In this document: positions 36,009-46,868 of the stretch, in pieces
Layout of the letters: each line of letters begins with the position of its first letter
Numbering within the stretch: the first letter of the stretch is position 1
Assembly: GCA_018902385.1 (NCBI GenBank)
Contig: JABSSW010000003.1
Span: 558,001-622,000 of the forward strand
Length of the DNA stretch: 64,000 bases
DNA from: Physcia stellaris
Lineage: Eukaryota; Ascomycota; Lecanoromycetes; Caliciales; Physciaceae
Reading direction: 5' to 3'
Notes under the pieces: generated by a model
The model's database searches: none
Told to the model about the DNA's origin: nothing
What the model saw: the letters and a program-made list of their open reading frames with translations, nothing else
Position numbers and translations under genes: made by a program

Positions 36009-38535
36009 TCAGTAAGCCTCCTCGACAATGCTCTCCCTGGCTAATCTACTACTCCTCCGCCCACTCGCCCGCCCGCCACTGATCCTCGCGCCTCCAGCAA
36101 TCGACTCGCGGGTCGGTTTTCTGAAGCTTTGTTTCGCTACCATATTGACTTCATTTGGCAGTGCCACGATAACGTTCTTATCGCTTCCGTATTTGAAGTC
36201 GTCTGCTTTGACTTCCTCTTCGTATCTCTTGATGGTATAAGGATCCTTCCTACCCTGCAGAACTTTCTTCATATTCCATGTGATGATGAAAGGACCCGTG
36301 GCTGTGATGATAGAGGTCTCTTTGTCGTCTACCCCGGTGTTAAATCGAGCGGGAGTAAAAGAAAGGGCTTCTTTTGTTTCGTATTGGAACTGTGCCACAT
36401 GGCTAGGTGACAGCCCCAAACGGCGAGGTTGCGGCTTGCTATCTTTAGCAAAAGACCGTTCAAAGCCGAGCTTGCCTTCGTTCTTGCCATCATGTTGAAG
36501 TGCATCTATGAGTAGCAGATAAGTTCGACAGGTCGCGAGCACCCAGTGGCCGTCAGCAGATACGTCGAGACCAATGATCGCTTCGCCAAGTGCCGGAATC
36601 TGTGTTTTCGCCCTTACACCAAGGCGATCGAAAAGTCGAATATCCCCTTTATCAGAGGCAACAGCAATGTAGCCTTTCTCCGTGGTTGCCGCGGTCGAGA
36701 AAGCGTTCTTCGAGGTGTACAGCTTCAACTCTGAGTCGACCAATTTGTTACCCGAGAGTCGTGGATCGACGCGATAGAGAGCATTGTCGGAGATGCCAAG
36801 GAAGGTTTGTTCGCCCGTCATTTGAGCGAATTTCTATCAAAGTCAATGAAATAAGTCTTAGACATAGTGGAAGGATAATAATTACCTTGTCCGGTACGAA
36901 TGCCTTCACGGGGATGTCGTCGTGCACCTTCCATTCGTCGACTACCTTGCCATACTCGAGATCCATCCGATACAATGAGTGAGGATCATTCTCGCTTTGC
37001 AGAATCATATTGGAATCTTCCTGATGCAGCATGACCTTCTTAGGGCTGAACAATTTTCCACCTGGTGTTTCAACTTTAGAAATGTTTGTTGAGAACTCCA
37101 GATTATTGTTCGGTGTGTGCTTGAATACGCCTATTTTGGATCCTCGCACGACGAAGGATCGATCATGCTTGTAGCCGACTGCAAGCTGCGAATTAACATT
37201 GCCATCCTCGTCCCGGACTACGACATCGTCCTCGGATTCATCCGAGTCATAGTGCTCGCTCTTTTGTCCGTCATCTTCAGTCTCTTCCTCTTCATCCTCA
37301 TCTTCTGGTGCGTCCTCCATAGCCAGGTCTTGGAAAGCGTCAAGAACATACTGCTGCTCGTCTTTGTCCGTCTTCTTCCACTTCGTCTCATTTAGCTGCT
37401 CCCATAGAGCTTGCATCAAACCCTCTTGGAAACGCTCTTCAGTCTCTTGGTCCTTGAAACGCAAAAGCCATGAATATGCTGAACCATCATCAGTGTAATG
37501 ATTGAAAATGAACGAAAGGTACTCGAAATTGAAGACAGGATTGATGTCTGCAACGACCTGTTGCCCGAGCCAATCTTTCTCGGTGCTCATGATCTGCAGC
37601 CAATACTGCCATGAACCAACCTCAGACACCGTAGCAATAACATCGGCATCTTGTAAGATAAAGGTGCCTGACTCGAAATCAAAGAGATGAAGCTCGGCGT
37701 GTTCTTTGGCCAAGGTTGCTGTACCTACTGGGTGTACAGCTGATTTTGGCGCTGTGGTTGGCGTGCTTTCTTTTTCTCTGACAGGAGGCTTCATCTTCGA
37801 ATTAGCCTTAGCTTTTCCTGCTAATTCGGTATGTTCTGATTCAGTGAATCCTTTATCTTTAGATGTAGTGCTCGAGATGGTCGACTTGACTGTAGGGCTA
37901 GCCAGTGGGCTTGCGCTTGGTATTGGTTGCTCGGTGAAATTGAATTGCTGTAGATCTGCCTCGGTTGCTGTTTCTTGATGCTTCCTGGTCTTTCGTTCGT
38001 ACTGGCACTTAATGGCGACCATCTCAAATGTCCCCACTTCACCAGCCTGCACTGAGCGGTCGCAGACAAACTCATAAAGGTCGCCAGGGTCACCGCTTAG
38101 GTCTCTCCATGCAAGGACTTTCTCACCACCCTCCCGTATCTCGGATCTGAAATGCAGAACCTCATCGAGTAAAAATGTCTTCTCGTCTTTCTCTGCTCCC
38201 AAGCTTTCCGCTACCCCATCTTCACCCTCGTCTTCAGCCAAGAGCTCCTCTTCGCCTTCTTCGTAGGCTCTCTGAACTACGAGCTGGTACTGAAATTCCT
38301 GACCTGTCCGTCGAATTGAGGCAGCTGCATCTTTGAAAATAAGTTCAGAATAACCCTTAGGTGAGAGTGGGCGGACAAGGTAAAGCTGCCCTTGGGTGAT
38401 CTCGACGATGGACTCTTTAGATGTGTCGCCGAAAAGGTATTTCGTTACTATATGCAGGCAAAGTTAGTCGCTACACCAGTGTGACAAAGATGCATGGCCG
38501 GCGGGGTCCTTCCTACCGTTGCGGAGCATAAACAT
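36009..38535 (-). CDS. VID27: Vacuolar import and degradation protein Vid27
   Basis: Exons 38535-38517, 38447-36886 and 36833-36009 encode 801 residues. The first exon is only 19 nt (MFMLRN); joining by phase gives MFMLRNVTKYLFGD, which matches the family start. The N-terminal domain (QGQLYLVRPLSPKGY) is followed by a PH-like middle region (AELHLFDFESGTFILQDADV, SWQYWLQIMSTEKDWL) and an acidic stretch near residues 395-430 (DAPEDEDEEEETEDD). The C-terminal beta-propeller holds SFVVRGSKIGVFKH, ASDKGDIRLFDRLG and SADGHWVLATCRTYLLL. In yeast, Vid27 is connected with vacuolar import and degradation of fructose-1,6-bisphosphatase; its biochemistry is poorly known. It shares a 317-bp promoter with the uS17m gene. 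Confidence 0.95.
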
Positions 38536-38852
38536 CTTTGCGGCAAGCGCTGTTTAGATCGAATAGGAGTGTAGCATCGACTTTGGATAGTATGGAAAGG
38601 AAACAGAGCTATGACACTCTGCTCCAACTTACGAGTGTGAGGATCTATTATGAACGGTGTTCTCTGAAGCTCTGCTTTTGAGCTTCCCAATGACGCTGCA
38701 AACAAAAGTCTTGGCTGCCACGGAATCTCCCCGCATGACAAGACTTGGCCGAGAGCCTTAATCATAATTCATCATGAGCTGGTATTTGATGCCCGCTCCG
38801 ACCATTTCTCTCATGTGACCTATCACAAGCCCTCTGGACTGAGTTTTTGACA
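38536..38852. promoter_or_regulatory. Bidirectional promoter between VID27 and uS17m
   Basis: The two ATGs are 317 bp apart and diverge, so both core promoters must lie here. I cannot identify individual elements with confidence. Confidence 0.55.
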
Positions 38853-39383
38853 ATGCAGGTCCAGCCCAAAGTCCTTTGCGGGGTGGTCGTCTCCGCTGGT
38901 AGGATGATGAAAGCGGTAAAAGTCCAAACGGCCAAACAGGTCTACAATTCCTTCCTAAAGAAAGTAGGTTCTCTCTCTGCCACAATGCACCAGTGTTTAT
39001 ACTGTCGTTCTCTTGAAAAAGCATACGAGGGCGACGACAACGATTGACGAGGAATTTAGCAATTCCAAACCTATGAGTCGCACCTTGTCTCTGATCCTAC
39101 CAACTCACTGCGAACTGGCGATGTAGTCCGCATAACCAGCGGCTGGCATGCAAGCAAGCATATTCGGCATAGAGTCACCGAAATAGTCGCACCTTGGGGC
39201 CCACCAATCGAGGAGAGACCGAAGATACCCAGTGACGAAGAGTTACTTGAAGTCAGGAAGGTGAAGAAAACGGCGAAGATGGAGCGGCGAGCACAGCGAA
39301 GAGAAGCTGGGGAAAGTGGAGAATCTAGTGGAGGGAAGAAATCGAGACCGGGAGGAGCAAAAGCACTGGACGTTGCGAAGTGA
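38853..39383 (+). CDS. MRPS17: Mitochondrial small-subunit ribosomal protein uS17m
   Basis: Exons 38853-38963 and 39060-39383 encode 144 residues. The S17 OB-fold signature is present: VLCGVVVSAGRMMKAVKVQT at the start, then YESHLVSDPTNSLRTGDVVR and HIRHRVTEIVAPWG. A Lys/Arg-rich C-terminal extension of about 50 residues is typical for fungal mitochondrial S17. There is no long N-terminal presequence; the basic N-terminus probably serves for import, as in relatives. The 96-bp intron is longer than the local average. The ATG at 38853 is the first in frame. Confidence 0.9.
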
Positions 39384-39510
39384 GAAATGGCATTAAACAT
39401 TTGTGAGCATTTAGCGAAATGGAGTGGAGGCGATTGGGACATGGGCCTGGCCAGGGAATAACACAATCTGCAATTCCTTGTGGATATTATGTTCTTATTG
39501 CCAGATGCAC

Positions 39511-41806
39511 TTAATCATCGCTATCTTCTTCATCCTCTTCATCAGACTCCTCCGGCGCGGTCCGCAAGTAAGTGATGAATTTTTCGGTCAAAGCTCTGAC
39601 CTTCTTCACGTCTCCGCTCTTACTTCTGTCACTTTCCCACCACTGCATAATTCCTTCTTCCTCCACAAGCTCAAGATCATAGAGCTCCTTCGCAATGAAT
39701 AAGAGCAAAGATTCCCCTTTCGATCTACCCGCCGCGTCTTTCTGGACCAGCATGAGAAAGTCGACCTGATCGGTCTTCGTCTCGACCGACTGGTCAAACA
39801 GAGTTCGTCGAACGACCTCCTTGTTCTTTGTGAATACTTCCTTAACGGCTTCATAAGGACTTAGTCCGGGCTGACTATCCTCACCCATGAGGTTCGCTAC
39901 TCTTTTCATGAAGGCCGCGACTACGGCTTGTCGAACCTGATGCTGGCTTGCATCTTCCTTCATGCGAAGACTGACAAGCTCGAGCGAGATGTTATCCGGC
40001 GATACCCCATTCTGTAGCGCGTCGAGGATGTCAGAAGTCGCTTCAATTTGGAAATCGCGATTCGGAGCGAAGTCACCAGATGGATCAGAACGCAGACTGC
40101 TGCGGCGAGACGTGTCTACTAGTGGCTCGAAGTCGGAGTCTGATTCGCTGAACTCAGACATCGAAGGCTCCGCAAGGACCTCCGAGTTTCGACGACTAGA
40201 TGAGGATCCCAATGTACTTGACGCATCTGAATCACCGTCGGAGCTGGAACTCCGCAAAACGACCTCGTTTTTATCTCCCTTCTGCGAAAAGTCTTTTAGA
40301 CTATCGTTGCCGTCGTCTTTTTGGTTCGCTCGGGTAACCTGATTCTTTCCAGATATACTGGTACCATCACCCAGGCACGCTCCGAATGAGATCAGTGCAC
40401 CTCGGCCTATCGCGCAATGGTTTCCTATGACCGCACCACTGGCGATGATGGCGCCCCTAATCTTCGTTCCATCGCCAATCCTAACATCATCCCAGATATA
40501 GGATCCAGATACCTCAACGTCGCTGCCAATCTGGCAATTCCTTCCAATGATGCTATTCACTATCAGGCTTCGATCCCGGATGCTCGTTTGGTGTCCCAAG
40601 ACAACTTTCCGCTTCAAAATGCTGGTCCTTGCAATTGACGTTGTGCCTTCCCTGTAAACGTTGCCTTTCTGAAACTGATAAGTCTGACTAGGAAGCAAAT
40701 TACTGTCGGGGCAGAGAGGATAAGTTCGTCGTCCAAGAACATCTCTACTGACAGTTTCATAAGCTTGTAGATTTTTCACCCTAGTAGCATATTGGTCGCT
40801 TGTAATAGCAGTGTAAATAGTCTTGCCATTCAATTCGTAGTCCTTGAGTACACCGTGCAAAAAGCTACGTCGTAGACTACTGTAATCGAAATTATCACTC
40901 CACAGTCCAAGGACATCAGGAGTGCAGATATCGATATGGCAATCGACAAGATCGCCTCGGACCTCAAGGTCCTGATGTTCTTTCAGAACAATAGGATCGA
41001 TACTTACGCGTTGACTACCACCGCTACCGAAGCCCGTTTCTTCATAATGTAGACATCGTTCGGTCTTTGGATCAACTACGAAAACAGGCTTTCGCCTTTT
41101 GCTTCTTAAGCGATCGTAAGGTCCGGCTTCTCGTAGAACCATTGTCATTATTGCATTTTTATCCGCTTCTCTGCGAGATCGGTGTCTGTTTAGGATCGGC
41201 TCAAGGGCGATGTTTGAGATCACATCACCGGAAATTAAGAGAAAGTCCCTGGTGATTAGATCTCGTCCGTCCAAATCGCGCATGACATCTCCAATGGAGG
41301 TTGCAGGCGACTTGAGAAGTAGTACAGTTCGAAAAGGGGATGAATCAGATTTCCATCTCGAATTACTTTACAAGCGAGCTTACAGTCAGTTTCGTGGGCG
41401 CAGCTAGGATGACAATAGAACTTATTACTTGATGTATTCTTCGACTTGATCCGTGTGAAGACCACAACAAATGATAACATCTTGAATACCCGCATTGGCC
41501 AGGAATTCCAGACTGTATTCAATCAGAGGAGTATTTGCAAGGGGAAGAAGACACTGTTTGATCGTCAGCCACGATGGTCGAGGTAAGATTCCAGTAGTTT
41601 GCTCTTACTCGAGGTCGTTCAAGGGTGAAGGGCGTAAAGCGAGTCTCGAATGTGTCAGCTAGGAGCTACAATAGTCAGGCCAATCAATCAAGGTAGGGTT
41701 GCCAATGCATGTATGTTTTACGAACAACAGCCTGCAAAGACTCCTCCCGTTGCTCGTCCTGCGGCTTCTGCTTCGACTTGGCACTTCTCAGAGGATTTGG
41801 GGCCAT
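39511..41806 (-). CDS. GCD6: eIF2B epsilon subunit (guanine nucleotide exchange factor)
   Basis: The catalytic subunit of eIF2B, which recharges eIF2 with GTP in translation initiation. Four exons (41806-41722, 41658-41609, 41553-41429, 41365-39511) give 704 residues. The N-terminal nucleotidyltransferase-like domain starts PLANTPLIEYSLEFLANAG; then ATSIGDVMRDLDGRDLI and ISGDVISN. Left-handed beta-helix repeats run through NSIIGRNCQIGSDVEVSGSY and GAIIASGAVIGNHCAIGRGA. The C-terminal W2/eIF5C domain ends with aromatic-acidic boxes LVEEEGIMQWWES and EESDEEDEEDSDD. The first intron (41659-41721) has alternative acceptors; the chosen one gives AVVPDTFETRF. The junction giving EEYINNSRWKSDSSPF is well supported. 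All introns cluster in the first 440 bp. Confidence 0.94.
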
Positions 41807-42361
41807 GTTGATTGTGATGAAGTGGTCCAGTAAAGTTTCCCTTACGGTCTGATTAGGTTTGGGCGTTAGTTGGCTGAGACAGGCTTCAGATCTAAGGTAT
41901 GTAGAGTTGGGGCGCAGACACGGGAAAGGGAATCGCTTTGCTGCTTCGCGTAGGGCTGAAGGTCGTATAAAAGTCTAGATTCAGAAGTCTAGATTCACAA
42001 GTCTAGAACAATAATAGACAGCCAAACAACCATAAATCAACCTCATCTCCCCCGTCATTCGCTTTCCACATGCCCTCGCTGCCCCACTCGTCAAAAAGCA
42101 TCAGAGTGCCAGAAAACAACGGCCTTCGCAGGTACATTTTGGTCATTAGGGCCCGATTGCCTCCTCGTTATTCAGCTGATGAGCTCAAATCCCACCGGTA
42201 AACGTACCCTCACCCTTCCCTACCCTAGCCGGAGAGCACACTTCCACTAGAAAGTCGTACGGAGATAAGAGGTGTGGGCAGTCATCCTGCTCTGTGACTG
42301 GTTACAGCGGAAAGAAAATAAAGATTACTCTTGACATTTGGTCCATTTTGTTTATCATTAA
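41807..42361. other. Intergenic between SKN7 and GCD6
   Basis: 555 bp: SKN7 3' flank and GCD6 upstream region. It contains a short tandem repeat at 41971-42010, listed separately. No coding sequence. Confidence 0.6.
41971..42010. repeat. Short tandem repeat, 14-bp unit, nearly three copies
   Basis: Units AAGTCTAGATTCAG, AAGTCTAGATTCAC and the partial AAGTCTAGAACA follow each other, about 165 bp upstream of the GCD6 start. Each holds the palindrome TCTAGA. A role in transcription is possible but unsupported. Confidence 0.8.
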
Positions 42362-44576
42362 TCATCCAGGTCTGCCTCGTGCTATCTGATTCATTGGTAT
42401 CGCGTTAGGTTGGGTATACATTCGTTGTCGCTTAGGATCGTTGGTGTATTCGTCAGGATTGGCTAATTCGGATATTTGCCTTCTGTGTTGGTTCTGTCGA
42501 GGAGCACCTAAAGGAGTCTGGGGTGGCTGGTATTGGACGGGGCTCTGGTCGATAGGATACGCCGCCTGCGGATGCATAGGCTGCATGAACTGATGAGGAT
42601 GAGGTGCAGCATGAGTCGTCGGAGAGATCCCAGGGAATTGTCCTGGCGATTGCCAATTCGATATCGTTGTTGGTGACTGGTTTGGAGAGCTCTCGTCTTT
42701 GAGAGACTGAGCTGCCGAACCCTGCGCCATGGATGATGCTGGGTGGTGCATCATGGCTTCCATTCCTTCGGGAAGTTTCTTCAGGTGACCTAGGTGCTTC
42801 TCAAGCATCTGTAGGAGGCCTTCCTTCGTGAAAGGTTTGGGCAGGACGTCATTCATACCTTCAGCCGTTAGCCTCAACATGACAAAAATTCAAGTCATGT
42901 GTTTACCATGATGGAAATACATCGAAATATCATCGCTACGAATATTCGAGGTCATGGCAATGATCGGGGTTTGGTCGAATTGCCGTATCAAGTGGCACGC
43001 CGAGACACCATCCAAGTTGGGCATGATGATATCCATCAGTACCAAGTCATACTTCGAACCCGCGTTCATCTTGTTAACTGCTTCCAGGCCGTCCAACTAC
43101 ATGTGTCAGCGGAGGGTAGCCAGCGATATGGAAATTTAACACTTACTGCGCTATCGATTGCACAGTGGAACGAGTACAAGAACTTTCCACCAATTCTCCG
43201 GCAAGTGGGGTCGTCCTCTACGAGCAATATTTGAGGCGCACGAACCCAGCCCGGGTCAACCTGGGTACTTTTCTTACGTCCGTCGATCGTGGGCCTCCGC
43301 TGCTCCGGAATCTCGTGATCGTTCGGAGGCATTGGGTACGGTATATTATTGATATGCTCGCTGTACATAGGATCGATGCCATTACTCTGGCCCACTGGAT
43401 ACACTACTGCATCTGGATCTGGATGATGCAGCTTTGCATATGGCATCGACGTACTTGATCTTGCCGACGTCGGCGCCCTTGCATGACCATTTCGAGAGGC
43501 AGAATCTGCCGGCGGAGTCGCTATCGAACCATTTACTCTCTGCAGATCAGACATCTGCTCAAGGTTTTTAAAGTTCAATTGAACGTCAGCGTTCAGGTCA
43601 TTCAAGAGTTTTGAGGCGTTCTGCAATGGAGAAGCAGGTTCGTCTTCTAGTGGCGAGAGTTGTTGTTGGCCTTGATCGACGTTTGCGGTTTGCGCATTGC
43701 TATCGACCGCATTTCCGAACGGACCTCCCATCTTACTGTCTCTTCTTTGCCTTGCATCTACTGAATGCAAGAAACTCATCACGTTCTGTATTACATGTTC
43801 ATGATTGACAACGGTCTTTTGTACCCCTATGATCTCTTGTAATAGCACCGTGTGATGCATGCTCAATTCATTGTATCTTTCTTGTAATTGCTGCAGCTGT
43901 TGTTGCGTGGCCACTAACTGACTATTGACCAGGTCCATCTGCTGGGTTGGGACGGCCTCATCCATCACCTGGTTTGGCTTTCGAGGGGCAGGCGCCTTGC
44001 GGCGGATGTTGTCGAGCGAGTCCTTGTTGTTCGCCTTGAATTCAGGGTGTTTGAATTCCCAGGCCTTTACAGCGTCAGAGACACATGATGGGCGGCGAAA
44101 GAAGGGATATGGCCTACCCCCGATCCATACGGCGACTGTCCGCTCTCTTCATTGTTATGCCGCACTTTGTGGAAGTCATATTTGTTCAGCTGTCGCACGA
44201 AGCTAGCAAAGTTGCTATGCTTAAAGTGTTTCGGAAGGATGGATTTGGTGAAGCGCTCATTCTGGCTGGAGTCAGTACCTTCAGGCTTGCGACTATGGAC
44301 TGGGGCGAAAGTCTGACCTCGAGGACCACGAAGCTATCACCTTCGTCACCCCACCGGACTACCTGCGAATATGTCGGGTCTTCGAGCATCCTTTAGGGTG
44401 TCAGAGGGCCTTCTACAAGCCAATGCCGAGAGCCTTACTTATAAAGTTTCCGAACCTGGGTACAATGAGCGCCATCTTTACGTCAAAGTGAACTTGGAAC
44501 TTACAAAATCACTAGAGCTGTTCGCGCTCGCGACGCCCAAGCCCATGCCTCCGTCCATGTTGTCGTCGTAACGCAT
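42362..44576 (-). CDS. SKN7: Response-regulator transcription factor Skn7 (HSF-type DNA-binding plus receiver domain)
   Basis: Skn7 is the nuclear output of the fungal two-component phosphorelay and acts in oxidative, osmotic and wall stress. Seven exons (44576-44505, 44455-44439, 44390-44318, 44261-44118, 44064-43147, 43096-42907, 42858-42362) encode 636 residues. The HSF-type domain (about 22-130) shows [40 protein letters not shown] and [13 protein letters not shown] Gln-rich coiled coil (about 140-200) includes [15 protein letters not shown]. The receiver domain (about 380-500) has [13 protein letters not shown], phospho-acceptor Asp near 430 in [22 protein letters not shown] and the Lys of LPKPFTKEG. 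Exon 2 is a 17-nt microexon (VRKLY). The tail is Pro/Gln-rich. Two in-frame ATGs (44576, 44558) could start the protein. Confidence 0.96.
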
Positions 44577-45568
44577 TTACACGACGGGGCAAATTGATGT
44601 TGAACGATGCGGTGCAGGGTAGCTGTGGAAGTAGTCGAATTGAGGGTCAAAAGGAGCGACGAATTCCACCCCAGACTCGAAACGGCAAGGATGCGCGGGG
44701 AGTGCAAATCGCGGAGTGTACGATCGCCCCTGCAACGAACAACCTTTTCTGTATTATCCCACGATGAGCGGATGTGAAATAAGTCGTAGTCGTACCAATC
44801 TTCAAAGGACTCGCGGGTGGGTAATCACAAAGGAATGCCTATTGTTGGGACAACTGTGCGGGCTCGCCACTGATTCTGGTGATGACCGCAAGACCTACCC
44901 TTCCCCCAATTTCCAGCGAATACATATACAAGTAGCATCCAGGATCTCGTAATTAGTACGATAGACGAGCGTTCCCGCTCAGCTGCATGTCTCCCAGCAA
45001 GAGGATTATGCTTCAGCCATCTCTCCTGAGGGGCTACTTAGATGCTCTGGGACGCATTGGTAGCACAAGAACATTGACAATTGATTGGGACCCGAAAGAG
45101 CGCGCATATGCATGCTTTGGCTTACTTTTCTGCAGGTGAAGCTACTAAGATCCGTATCTGCGCACTGCTGGACGATGGAGGGCGAAAGTGTGCATTACGA
45201 CCGTAACGACCAACCAGGAGGGCTCGCATCTGACAGGTCGCCGTTATGCGGCTTCTGATTTGAGAAAGCGAAGTCGAACTTGTCATTCTCCCAAATACAG
45301 CTGGTTGTGGGCAAGCCACATGCCTCGATCGGTAATGCGGTCGCAAGAAAAGCAAAGATCTTTGCCTATCATCGTTCAAGATTGGCGACGCTTCGTCACG
45401 GGGTCTAACCCTGATGCGTTACCCTAAGCTGATGGAAGCACGCCAAACCGGCTTCGGAAAGGAGGGTTGCCAGTGACGAGACTGCTCCCGATACCACCAT
45501 GCACACCGAACCTTTCCATCGGTACACACACTATCATTCTCGCCAACCGTCTGCGAAGTTCTCTCACG
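44577..45568. promoter_or_regulatory. Divergent upstream region of SKN7 and the peroxiredoxin
   Basis: 992 bp between divergent starts. Several short frames on both strands lack features. The pairing is of interest because Skn7 regulates peroxide-defence genes in yeast, but no Skn7 site can be named from sight. Confidence 0.5.
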
Positions 45569-46722
45569 ATGATGCACCTCACCACCCGGAGATCTCTCGC
45601 CCGCTTGTTGGTCACAGCGCCTGTCAAGAGCCGGGCATTTCATGCAACCAGCCCGGCATTGGTAGCAGTCAGCGACCGTATTCCCGATCTCGACTTAGTG
45701 GAGGACTCGCCAGGTAACAAGGTCAACCTGTCCAAAGAACTCGCCAAGGGCAGAGGTGTTATTATTGGCGTTCCTGCAGCATTCAGTAAGCCGTCCTGAC
45801 GCTGCCTGATCATCATATCGATCACTTCCTTTGAATCCCCACTCAAGCTGCATCAATATTCCATTTGTTTTTCTTTCTTTGGGTCTCACTACTTGTTCGC
45901 AACAAGAAAGCCTGTGGATCACCATGCGCAGATGTAAATTGAGTTCTCAGGGATATTCGAAGCCTGTAATCCATTCAAACATGTACTTCCACTCCATTTC
46001 ACGACGTAAATCGGATGTACCAGTTTCTTAGCATCGCTGTTTAGAGTCTAGCTCTAGGTTTTTAGCGGAAGGTGCCGTAAGTCATGAGGAAGCTTGGATG
46101 GCTTACCCGACACTAGGTCCAAGCTGTAGTGCAAACCATTTACCTGGTTATATCAATCATCCTAAGTTGAAGGATTCTGGCCGAGTGTTCGTTGTCGCGG
46201 TGAACGATCCTTTCGTGTATGTCATCTCATCACCCTGTCTCTGACTTGCATCTTTGCTAGCTAAAGTCAAAGTCAATGACAACGCTAATACAAAATATCC
46301 AGTATGAAAGCCTGGAAGTCGACTTTGGATCCAGCTGGTGAGACTGGGGTAAGCATCCATCACATTATTGTTTATTCTTTCGGCCTCACGTCAGGGTGTT
46401 TGGCAAGCCTCATTCCATCGCTAAAGCGTAACGGATTGATCATGGATATATGAAGCTAAGATCTGCCCCAGATTCGCTTCCTTGGCGACCCAAGTGCCGC
46501 CTTTAACTCTGCTTTGGATCTTTTGTTCGATAGCGCGGCAATCTTCGGAAACGACAGAAGTAAGCGATATGCCCTCCTGACACAAGATGGCGAGATCACA
46601 AAGATTGCTATTGAGCCGGACAATACTGGCGTCAATGGTGCGTACATTATCCATGTAAATCTGGATCGCCGTCAACGTCTAATGGACGATTCACAGTGTC
46701 AAAAGCGGATAATGTGCTATAA
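45569..46722 (+). CDS. Mitochondrial 1-Cys-type peroxiredoxin (Prx5/Ahp1 family)
   Basis: A thiol peroxidase that reduces peroxides through one peroxidatic Cys. Five exons (45569-45785, 46117-46216, 46303-46348, 46472-46637, 46697-46722) encode 184 residues. A basic Ser/Arg-rich N-terminus (TTRRSLARLLVTAPVKSRAFHAT) is a mitochondrial presequence. The redoxin core is RGVIIGVPAAFSPSCSANHLPGYI with the peroxidatic Cys, then VFVVAVNDPFVMKAW, LDLLFDSAAIFGNDRSKRYAL and EPDNTGVN. The last exon adds only VSKADNVL. Intron 1 is 331 bp, five to six times the local norm; it was placed because the active-site peptide resumes exactly at 46117 in phase (AF-S-PSCS). Confidence 0.93.
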
Positions 46723-46868
46723 CGATCCAGATCTAAACATAAATCGCCGTAGCTGGTATCTCTGTACTTACATGGGAACAACAACTTCCCAATGGAAAAA
46801 GAATCGCGATTAAACAGATATTACTAGAAGATGCAGATCCAATGAACCACCATCCAGCCCTTCTCCCC

